A stretch of 5,367 nucleotides of DNA, from positions 1 through 5,367 of the forward strand of contig DPZM01000178.1 of the NCBI GenBank assembly GCA_003535955.1. Reading direction: 5' to 3'. Below are positions 1-5,367 of this stretch, piece by piece. A model generated the notes under the pieces. The model did no database searches and had not been told where the DNA came from. It saw only the letters and a list, made by a program, of their open reading frames with translations. This stretch comes from Lachnospiraceae bacterium. Lineage in GTDB: Bacteria > Bacillota > Clostridia > Lachnospirales > Lachnospiraceae. Position 1 is the stretch's first letter; each line of letters starts with the position of its first letter. Both the position numbers and the translations under genes were made by a program.

Positions 1-1025
1 AGGAGATTGAGCTCGCCTGCCATGTCCGCAAGGTTTTTGCTCTTGGGATCCCAGTTGGCCTTTATCACTATAAAGTCATCAGGCTTAAGCACTCCGTCAG
101 GATGATTGAGTCCGGCTATGGCGTTCTCTTCTTCATTCTTGGAGCATACGTTAAGAATGACTCCTATATCCTTAAGTTCCTTGAGATACCCCTGGAATTC
201 CGAATATACCTGGCCCATGGATGTTTCAGGACCTATCTCTATACCTTCAACACCATCATCCCCGACTATTCCGCCCCAGAGAGTGTTGTCAAGGTCCAGT
301 GCCAGTGCCTTCTTATTCTTTCCGTAGATTGACTTGATGATATTGCTTAAATTATATGCCAGCGTCGGAATTGCTTCCATTGACAGTGCGTATTTGTACA
401 TATGCCAGTAAAGAGGATCCGACCACTTATCAAGACCGTATACCGCTGACAGATAATTGATATCCTGGATAAAGAAATCCTTATGGTCCCTTGCGTAAGC
501 GGCAAACATCGCATTAAGCCTGTTTATGTAGTTGACCCGCCCATGGATATCGGTAGCATCTGCATTACCCAACACCCTGTAAAACGGGTACTCGAAATTA
601 TTCTGGATAACAGGGCAATGATAGGTGTTTTCTATTTTACCCCACATTTTTTCAAAATGATCATAGTCGGCAGCCAACAGTCCCTCTGCTTCTTCTTCAC
701 TCATGGACATGGCTGGATACTGCCTTATGTTCCTGTTACTTGTATGTATATAGATTATATCCGGGGCAAATTCCTTAAGCTCCGGGTTGTCAAACATTAC
801 ATCCTCCCAGTACCGGGCATATTCACACTCATAAAACTCCGGCCTTATTCCCCGGTCGAGCAGAAAGAGTTCGAGGATCATGATTATATCATGGGTGGTC
901 GAACCTCCGAGTACTGCGATCTTTTTATTTGTAAAGCCGGTTCCTTCGTCAAGCAGCTGTCTCTTTATTGATTTCTTTTTCTTTATAATATATCTGCTGT
1001 CAAAGGGGTATTGTAATTCCTGCAT
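1..1025 (-). CDS. FkbH-like HAD-superfamily protein (subfamily IIIC), partial, C-terminus beyond left edge
   Basis: About 341 codons are visible, read from the ATG at 1025-1023; the frame stays open to base 1. Seen: an N-terminal SGNH-like block with the motif AVLGGSTTHDI (Ser42), then a HAD domain opening with LALDLDNTLWGGIVGDDG (D244, D246, T248: HAD motif I). Motif II follows in NVCSKNEEE (S295), and an NWDPKSKN stretch carries K328, the probable motif III lysine. This order matches FkbH-type proteins, usually about 550-650 residues with a further C-terminal region, so the last HAD motif and the tail are missing here. In polyketide pathways the family loads a glyceryl unit from 1,3-bisphosphoglycerate onto an acyl carrier protein; many relatives sit in polysaccharide or lipid modification loci and are uncharacterised. 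No acyl carrier protein gene is visible, so the substrate is unknown. AGGAAGGA (1038-1045) lies 12 bases before the ATG, slightly far but the best site. It has its own promoter and seems independent of the upstream operon. Confidence 0.88.
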   Translation of the reverse strand, partial: MQELQYPFDSRYIIKKKKSIKRQLLDEGTGFTNKKIAVLGGSTTHDIIMILELFLLDRGIRPEFYECEYARYWEDVMFDNPELKEFAPDIIYIHTSNRNIRQYPAMSMSEEEAEGLLAADYDHFEKMWGKIENTYHCPVIQNNFEYPFYRVLGNADATDIHGRVNYINRLNAMFAAYARDHKDFFIQDINYLSAVYGLDKWSDPLYWHMYKYALSMEAIPTLAYNLSNIIKSIYGKNKKALALDLDNTLWGGIVGDDGVEGIEIGPETSMGQVYSEFQGYLKELKDIGVILNVCSKNEEENAIAGLNHPDGVLKPDDFIVIKANWDPKSKNLADMAGELNL

Positions 1026-1170
1026 CTGAATAATGGATCCTTCCTGCTATCAAAAATAATACATTCTCAGTATACTTGATTTTAATCTTTATTTCAATTG
1101 ATTACTGTACTATACTTATGAGGCGATGTTTATTGATACCTTGCTTTCTTTTTTGCAGGCGGAAGCAGCT
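1026..1170. other. 145-bp intergenic region, no clear terminator
   Basis: This is the longest gene-free stretch in the window. It holds the FkbH promoter and ribosome binding site. I looked for a hairpin with a U-run after the receiver gene's stop codon (TAA at 1173-1171) and found none that is convincing; the nearby GCTGC and CTGC words are not arranged as a good stem. Read-through from the upstream operon into the FkbH-like gene is therefore possible. Confidence 0.6.
1069..1097 (-). promoter_or_regulatory. Predicted sigma-A promoter for the FkbH-like gene
   Basis: Read on the minus strand, TTGAAA (1097-1092) is followed by a 17-base spacer and TATACT (1074-1069). Each box has one mismatch to consensus, and the spacing is ideal. 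Transcription would start near 1062-1064, giving a 5' leader of about 37 bases before the ATG at 1025, with the ribosome binding site inside it. The surroundings are AT-rich. I see no clear operator beyond a short palindrome TCAATTGA (1094-1101) overlapping the -35 box. The call rests on the sequence match only. Confidence 0.75.
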
Positions 1171-1938
1171 TTATTTTACCAGCTTTCCATACAGCAATTT
1201 AAGCAGATTTTCTCTTGACGTGGATTTGAGCATATATCCGTCGGGTTTTAACGACATTACTCGTTCCACGGCCTCTTTTGTTCCCACTCCTGTCAGGAAG
1301 ATAACCGGAATATTCTCTGTGACTGGCTCCTGCTTAAGCATCTGAAGAACCTGAGGTCCGTTAACTATAGGCATTTCATAATCAAGCAGGATCAGGTCAA
1401 CCTGATTCCTCAAAAGGAACTTGATAGCCTGCATGCCTGCTGTCACGATATCCGTCTGGTATTCGTTTCCTATCCATTCCTTTATCATCTTGGCATATGA
1501 AGGATCGTCATCGACAATAAGTATCCTCTTTTTCGAACCTGCCGTTCCGGATGATTTGAGGGTATTTTCTATTGCAGGCTGCAAAACATTCATTTCAATA
1601 GGCCTTTCGATCCATGTATAATCACCGATCATCGGAACTCTGTCAAACAGATCGGCCCGGTCTTTCTCCTCCCCTATAATGATCATGCTCCTGCCGCTTT
1701 GGTTAACCTTGTCACAGATATACTTAAGTTCTTCCAGCTTATCCTTCATGTCGACTATATTACTGGGAAGATAAAGGAGAAAAAGATCTGTACCTGCGGC
1801 CATATCCCTTATTACTTCATAATTATCCGAAAGGATAGATGCTTTATATCCCGCATCGTTTAACTTCCTCTCAATGCCTTTTACAACGACACTGTACTGC
1901 ATTACAACAAGTACAAGATTTTTCTGCCCTTCACTCAT
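1171..1938 (-). CDS. Two-receiver response regulator without output domain (degenerate REC + intact REC)
   Basis: A complete 255-residue cytoplasmic protein. The second half (about 136-255) is a canonical receiver: acidic triad D143-D144-D145 in ILIVDDD, phospho-acceptor D186 in LILLDYEMP, T216 in IFLTG and K238 in GYMLKS. The first half (about 5-127) has the same pattern of hydrophobic strands but has lost the chemistry: VVM replaces the acidic residues, Y56 in DLFLLYLP sits where the aspartate should be, and R112 in ERP replaces the lysine. No DNA-binding, GGDEF or other output domain follows, since the protein ends straight after the receiver. It is probably the phosphate acceptor of the HPt domain encoded upstream, acting by protein contact or as a phosphate sink; this is inference. 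The start is well supported by GGAGG at 1950-1946, 7 bases before the ATG. It lies 35 bp after the symporter gene and appears to be the last gene of the operon. Confidence 0.9.
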   Translation of the reverse strand: MSEGQKNLVLVVMQYSVVVKGIERKLNDAGYKASILSDNYEVIRDMAAGTDLFLLYLPSNIVDMKDKLEELKYICDKVNQSGRSMIIIGEEKDRADLFDRVPMIGDYTWIERPIEMNVLQPAIENTLKSSGTAGSKKRILIVDDDPSYAKMIKEWIGNEYQTDIVTAGMQAIKFLLRNQVDLILLDYEMPIVNGPQVLQMLKQEPVTENIPVIFLTGVGTKEAVERVMSLKPDGYMLKSTSRENLLKLLYGKLVK

Positions 1939-1945
1939 ATCCGAT

Positions 1946-1950
1946 CCTCC
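1946..1950 (-). promoter_or_regulatory. Ribosome binding site of the two-receiver gene
   Basis: GGAGG on the minus strand with a 7-base spacer to the ATG at 1938. It fixes the start, and lies in the 35-bp gap after the symporter stop, in which I see no promoter or terminator. Confidence 0.8.
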
Positions 1951-1973
1951 TGTTTGATCTCAAGGATTTATAT

Positions 1974-3497
1974 TCAGTCCATACCCTTTAATACTGCTGC
2001 CATCGCTTCCTTTTGTATATCCGGATTATAGGACAGTATAGGGGCTATATCCTTTCCGCGTATTCTGCGATCTGTATAGTTTCTGGTAAGCTTTATCAGA
2101 AGCGGAACATGTACTATAAGTCCTATCAGGTTTGGGATCATCATAAGACCATTGAATGTATCGGAAATATCCCATGCCAGATTGGATTCCATTACTGCTC
2201 CGAAAACTATAAGAAGTATAAATATAAATCGGTATATCCTGCCACAGGTGACCCCAAGAAGGTATTCTGTTACCTTTGCCCCATAATAAGACCAGCCGAG
2301 TACCGTTGTAAAGGCAAATAAGGTGATCGATAAGACAACAAACCATTCACCCGGTTTCCCGAGAAAGGCTGCGAATGATCCGGCAACAAGAGTCGCATCA
2401 TTAACACCTTCTTCCACAAGGCCTGTATTAAGATCTATCTTGCCCGACCCAAGCACAACCAGAGCTGTTAATGTACAAATGACCATTGTATCCAGAAAAA
2501 CCTCGGCAATGCCCCACATTCCCTGGCGTACCGGTTCCCTTACACAGCTGTTGATGTGTACCATTACGGAAGAGCCAAGGCCTGCTTCATTTGAAAAAAC
2601 ACCCCTTTTACACCCGTTTTTTATGGTATTAAAAGCTATCTGAACTGCGGTCCCCGCAGCACCTCCCTTTATCGCGGCAGGTCCCAGGGCAAACTTAAAT
2701 ATCGATAAAAAGATGATCGGAAGTTTTGAAATATTAAGCAGTATTATGATAACACATCCAACAATATATACTATTGACATAAAAGGGATGAGTTTTTCCG
2801 AAACTGCTGCAAGACGCCTGAACCCGCCAAGTATGATACCGGCAGCAATAAGCATCAGAATAATTCCTATCAGCAATTCGGCCTTGGGCACGCCCATGAA
2901 CAGGTCTCTCTTCATTCCATTCAGGAAGGTTGCCTCAAAATTAATGGTTATCTTATTGATCTGTCCCATATTGCCGATACCAAAAGAAGCCAGTACCGTA
3001 AAAATGCAGAACAGAATGCCCAGTACTTTTCCTATTACCCTGCAATGCTTTATTGAACCAAGGCCGTCTTCAAGATAATACATGGGGCCACCTGACCACG
3101 CACCCTCTGAATTGCGGCGTCTGTAGTATAATCCCAGAACATTTTCCGAATACTTTACCATCATTCCGAAAAAGGCAGCGACCCACATCCAGAATACAGC
3201 CCCGGGTCCACCCAGGCATATGGCTGTGGAAACACCGGCAATATTTCCGGTTCCGATGACCGCACACAGGGCAGTACAAAAAGTTCGAAACTGGGACAGG
3301 GCACCGGCATCGTTTATGATCCTCCCTTCCTTGTTCATGATCCCGAAGGTTTTCATAAACCAGTGTCGCAAGTGAGTTACCTGAAATACCCCTGTAATGA
3401 TGGTACATATAAGTCCGGTTCCAAGAAGCAGTGATATCCCGAAGGTTCCCCACGCAAACCCATTTACCGAGTCATTGATCCTGATAACAGTTTCCAT
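1974..3497 (-). CDS. AGCS-family sodium:alanine/glycine symporter
   Basis: A complete 507-residue integral membrane protein with about 10-11 hydrophobic segments (roughly 16-40, 72-92, 97-117, 152-173, 207-225, 236-257, 328-350, 384-404, 421-437 and 450-470 stand out). Family hallmarks are clear: GTGNIAGVSTAICLGGPGA (82-100) and FWMWVAAFFGM (102-112), AWSGGPMYYLEDGLG (133-147), KRGVFSNEAGLGSS (297-310) and FTTVLGWSYYG (396-406). Length is normal for the family (about 450-540). Members import alanine, glycine or related small amino acids with Na+ (or H+); which one is used cannot be read here. The start ATG at 3497 lies only 5 bp after the stop of the FIST-like gene. Its ribosome binding site overlaps that gene's end, so the two are probably translationally coupled. 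The cytoplasmic tail after residue 470 is short and carries no fused signalling domain. Lying between signalling genes, it may supply or report the amino acid being sensed; this is inference. Confidence 0.95.
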   Translation of the reverse strand: METVIRINDSVNGFAWGTFGISLLLGTGLICTIITGVFQVTHLRHWFMKTFGIMNKEGRIINDAGALSQFRTFCTALCAVIGTGNIAGVSTAICLGGPGAVFWMWVAAFFGMMVKYSENVLGLYYRRRNSEGAWSGGPMYYLEDGLGSIKHCRVIGKVLGILFCIFTVLASFGIGNMGQINKITINFEATFLNGMKRDLFMGVPKAELLIGIILMLIAAGIILGGFRRLAAVSEKLIPFMSIVYIVGCVIIILLNISKLPIIFLSIFKFALGPAAIKGGAAGTAVQIAFNTIKNGCKRGVFSNEAGLGSSVMVHINSCVREPVRQGMWGIAEVFLDTMVICTLTALVVLGSGKIDLNTGLVEEGVNDATLVAGSFAAFLGKPGEWFVVLSITLFAFTTVLGWSYYGAKVTEYLLGVTCGRIYRFIFILLIVFGAVMESNLAWDISDTFNGLMMIPNLIGLIVHVPLLIKLTRNYTDRRIRGKDIAPILSYNPDIQKEAMAAVLKGMD

Positions 3498-3502
3498 AAG
3501 CT

Positions 3503-4468
3503 TTATCCTAATATCTCACAATAAACCAATGTCTGATTAAGAAGCTGATATGCTATTTCACCGAAGGTAACCGGTCCGGTATAAGGCGGTATCTTCTGTC
3601 CGGCCAGGTTACCGTACTGATAATTCAATATACAATTGCAGGAGATGATCGGATCATGCGCACCGGCTTCACTTATCCTTTTTCTGAACTCTCCCGAGTA
3701 ATCATTTACATCTACGGCGAAACGGTATTCGATATTTTTAAATACCGGTGCATAAAAGCTGACCCTGTCTTTTGAAACCTCCTTGATCGATGTGTTGATG
3801 TATGACCCGTTGTAATCAGCCACAAGCGGCATCTTAGTGTCAAGGCCCTTCTTCTTTATATACTGCGCAAAATTGACCTCCTGGCCGTTCACGCTGCATT
3901 TTGAAACACTCAGATCATTATCGTAGAACCTTATAACCGGATCCGTCTTATCATCCGTGAAGATATTTATCATATTTATCATGGCTGTCTTATCTTCAGG
4001 TAACTTAATATACATCACCACGGCCCTGTCCGTATATGATTCCCCGCTTGTTCCGTCATATACCTTCGCTTCGCTCTCTCCGCCAAGATCAAAACCCGAT
4101 ATCCAGCCGACAATGGGATGCATCAGAAGCTCTTCAACCTCGGGGGCTTCCTTCGCGTACTTGGCCGCCACTTTGGACCCGTATGGCATGATCATCATTG
4201 TGAGGCCGTTATCGTAACACTCCTCCACCACCTGAAATATATTGTACTTTCCGTAGACTGCCACCTTTATATCCGCAGCAAAATCAATCTCATTGACAAA
4301 AAGCTTCTCTTTTGTAAATATTCCGCCCTCTTCACTTATAAAATAGGGTGTTGTTCCACCTATCCACTTACCCTTCGGAAGCTTCCCAAGAAGAGAATCA
4401 TCCGCCGCTATATGAAGTATCTTTCCTTCATTGATCATTTTTACAGTTTCTTCCAATGTAATAAGCAT
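3503..4468 (-). CDS. FIST-like protein, DUF6976 type
   Basis: A 321-residue protein, apparently soluble: no signal peptide or membrane segment is seen. I choose the ATG at 4468 rather than the GTG at 4474 because AGGAGG (4481-4476) stands 7 bases before the ATG but only 1 base before the GTG. The N-terminal part has LPKGKWIGGTTPYF (about 30-43), and the C-terminal part has SCNCILNYQYGN (277-288), GPVTFGEIAYQ (298-308) and LLNQTLVYCEI (309-319). From memory these match the family named DUF6976. The C-terminal GE...NQT pattern resembles the FIST_C domain, a sensory module thought to bind small ligands and found near amino acid transport and metabolism genes. That fits the AGCS symporter gene directly downstream. 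The two close cysteines (277, 279) could matter for metal or redox chemistry, but this is untested. Biochemical function is unknown; the sensory role is inference. Confidence 0.75.
   Translation of the reverse strand: MLITLEETVKMINEGKILHIAADDSLLGKLPKGKWIGGTTPYFISEEGGIFTKEKLFVNEIDFAADIKVAVYGKYNIFQVVEECYDNGLTMMIMPYGSKVAAKYAKEAPEVEELLMHPIVGWISGFDLGGESEAKVYDGTSGESYTDRAVVMYIKLPEDKTAMINMINIFTDDKTDPVIRFYDNDLSVSKCSVNGQEVNFAQYIKKKGLDTKMPLVADYNGSYINTSIKEVSKDRVSFYAPVFKNIEYRFAVDVNDYSGEFRKRISEAGAHDPIISCNCILNYQYGNLAGQKIPPYTGPVTFGEIAYQLLNQTLVYCEILG
3506..3509 (-). promoter_or_regulatory. Ribosome binding site of the symporter inside the end of the upstream gene
   Basis: AGGA at 3509-3506, 8 bases before the ATG at 3497. 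It is formed by the last Gly codon of the FIST-like gene and the start of its TAA stop (3505-3503). The arrangement suggests translational coupling of the two genes. Confidence 0.6.
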
Positions 4469-4475
4469 TCCCACA

Positions 4476-4481
4476 CCTCCT
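4476..4481 (-). promoter_or_regulatory. Ribosome binding site that decides the FIST-like start
   Basis: A perfect AGGAGG on the minus strand. The distance is 7 bases to the ATG at 4468 and 1 base to the in-frame GTG at 4474, so the GTG is very unlikely to be used and the protein is two residues shorter than the longest reading frame. Confidence 0.8.
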
Positions 4482-4500
4482 CTTAATCCTTTTGTTTTAC

Positions 4501-4719
4501 TTACAATGCAGCTATATTTGCAAGATCAACCTTGGCAACGATAGGATATTTTGTCAGAAATTCATCCATTTCTTTCATACACATCTCCTCATTTGCCGGA
4601 TCCTCTTTAATCTTCTTCTGCATTTTGCTGATCAGCATGTTAAACGCAAGATTTGTTGATGTGTATTTAAGTTCTCCCTTAAGAACCTTTAACAGCTTTT
4701 CACGAGCGGCCGTATCCAT
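4501..4719 (-). CDS. Small helical protein of unknown function (72 aa)
   Basis: I do not recognise a family. The protein is rich in Lys, Glu, Leu and Met, has a single Cys (47) and no membrane segment or signal peptide. It looks mostly alpha-helical, with likely helices at about 2-17, 22-39 and 43-57 and a break at DPANEE (40-45). It is very likely a real gene: AGGAGG at 4732-4727 sits 7 bases before the ATG, the frame fits exactly between its neighbours (21 bp after the HPt-protein stop, 32 bp before the FIST-like ATG), and the strand matches the operon. By position it could be a small partner or adaptor of the kinase or the FIST-like protein; nothing in the sequence proves this. Confidence 0.75.
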   Translation of the reverse strand: MDTAAREKLLKVLKGELKYTSTNLAFNMLISKMQKKIKEDPANEEMCMKEMDEFLTKYPIVAKVDLANIAAL

Positions 4720-4726
4720 TTTATCT

Positions 4727-4732
4727 CCTCCT
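4727..4732 (-). promoter_or_regulatory. Ribosome binding site of the 72-aa gene
   Basis: A perfect AGGAGG on the minus strand, 7 bases before the ATG at 4719. It is the main evidence that this short frame is translated. The ATG at 4739, just upstream, is in another frame and has no such site. Confidence 0.8.
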
Positions 4733-4740
4733 TTTTCATG

Positions 4741-5367
4741 TTATTTCGAAAGGGCATCAAGAATACCTTCATAATCATACATATCTGCACTTCTCCTGAT
4801 AAGATCGAACCTCTCCTTTTCACCTGAGGGTATGGCATATTCTTCAACCTCCTTCATAATGGCCTCGATCCTGTCACAATCCATAGCATCTGCAGCATCC
4901 TTAAGTTCTTCATATATACTCTCCATAATATAATCATCTGCCAGGGGTTTACCGGCATCATCATCTTTAACATCGGCTTTAAATACCCCTGCCAGTTCTT
5001 CCCTGTATTTCAGGAATTCCTCCATGACGGCTTCATGATTATTCGTGATATAGTCTATATCATTTTCTTTGCCTGCCATTTCCAGCTTCTCGGCCCTCTC
5101 TCCAAGCCCCATTGCTCCTATGAGTCTTGAAGAGCTCTTAAGAGCATGTATCTTGATCGTATAATTCTTCCAGTCATTCTCGTAATAGCATCTTTCAAGC
5201 TCTGTGTACTTATCGTTAATGGAATCGTAGAATATCTTAAGTACAGCCTTAAACGCACTCTCGGATCCGCTGTTTTTGATCGCCGATGCTGCATCAATAC
5301 CCTTGATATCACTGAACCATTCATCTGCCGGATGATCAATTGCTTCTTCCTTCTCCTCCTCCATAGT
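4741..5367 (-). CDS. HPt-domain protein, probably the C-terminus of a hybrid sensor histidine kinase (partial)
   Basis: The frame is open to the right edge: the codon before the ATG at 5364 is ACT (Thr), so that Met may be internal. Counting from it, 207 residues are seen. Residues about 12-130 form an HPt four-helix domain: IKGIDAASAIKNSGSE leads in, and KIHALKSSSRLIGA carries the phosphorylatable H73 followed by K76 and the small residues typical of HPt domains. A second acidic helical segment (about 140-207, from KPLADDYIMES on) follows. In my experience this HPt plus helical tail ends many Lachnospiraceae hybrid kinases, where it follows a kinase core and a receiver; the acidic start (EEEKEEAID) reads like a linker after such a receiver. 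The role would be to pass phosphate from the kinase's receiver to a separate receiver, plausibly the protein encoded at 1938-1171. It is the first visible gene of the operon. The alternative is a stand-alone HPt protein starting at 5364. Confidence 0.85.
   Translation of the reverse strand, partial: TMEEEKEEAIDHPADEWFSDIKGIDAASAIKNSGSESAFKAVLKIFYDSINDKYTELERCYYENDWKNYTIKIHALKSSSRLIGAMGLGERAEKLEMAGKENDIDYITNNHEAVMEEFLKYREELAGVFKADVKDDDAGKPLADDYIMESIYEELKDAADAMDCDRIEAIMKEVEEYAIPSGEKERFDLIRRSADMYDYEGILDALSK

Noticed and set aside
483..971. 162-codon plus-strand open frame
   Set aside because: It lies opposite the clear FkbH-like frame, has no convincing ribosome binding site and its translation resembles no protein I know; it is a shadow of the minus-strand gene.
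1094..1101. Palindrome TCAATTGA over the -35 box as an operator
   Set aside because: Eight AT-rich bases are too short to claim a binding site; chance occurrence is likely.
1098..1170. Possible terminator or second promoter between the receiver gene and the FkbH promoter
   Set aside because: No stable stem followed by a U-run is seen. A TATAGT-like box near 1114 has no matching -35 box at the right distance.
2013..3259. Several plus-strand and alternative minus-strand open frames of 68-127 codons
   Set aside because: All overlap the strongly supported symporter gene in other frames and give low-complexity or non-protein-like translations.
4472..4474. GTG start for the FIST-like gene
   Set aside because: The AGGAGG ends only 1 base before it; the ATG six bases further on has the ideal 7-base spacing.
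3957..4486. Plus-strand frames opposite the FIST-like gene
   Set aside because: They are antisense to motifs that clearly belong to the minus-strand protein, and nothing supports their translation.

Overview
The window reads as a chromosomal segment of a Firmicute, most likely a Lachnospiraceae relative (Butyrivibrio, Pseudobutyrivibrio or Lachnospira type). This rests on moderate-to-low GC, strong AGGAGG ribosome binding sites, a TTGAAA/TATACT-type promoter, and the character of the proteins: a hybrid-kinase tail with HPt domain of the kind common in that family, an FkbH-like HAD protein and an AGCS symporter. The taxonomic call comes from protein resemblance, not from a marker gene. Every gene I can support is on the minus strand, so transcription runs from right to left. 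I see no RNA gene, insertion sequence, CRISPR array or phage gene.

Layout, in the direction of transcription. (1) 5367-4741: C-terminal part of a signalling protein with an HPt (histidine phosphotransfer) domain, almost certainly the tail of a hybrid histidine kinase that begins outside the window. (2) 4719-4501: a 72-residue helical protein of unknown function. (3) 4468-3503: a FIST-like protein that I match to the DUF6976 type; its start is better placed at the ATG at 4468 than at the GTG at 4474. (4) 3497-1974: a complete AGCS-family sodium:alanine/glycine symporter. (5) 1938-1171: a two-receiver protein with a degenerate first receiver, an intact second receiver and no output domain. The gaps are 21, 32, 5 and 35 bp and I see no terminator in any of them, so these five genes look like one operon. 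(6) After a 145-bp gap holding a near-consensus sigma-A promoter comes an FkbH-like HAD-family protein, 1025-1, cut by the left edge. It appears to be a separate transcription unit.

Taken together, genes 1-5 look like a self-contained signalling and transport module: a phosphorelay kinase, a possible small-ligand-binding FIST-like protein, an amino acid symporter, and a stand-alone receiver protein able to accept phosphate from the HPt. FIST domains are known to lie near amino acid transport and metabolism genes and are proposed to bind small ligands. The inferred picture is amino acid (alanine/glycine) sensing coupled to uptake. That the proteins physically or functionally work together is inference from gene order.
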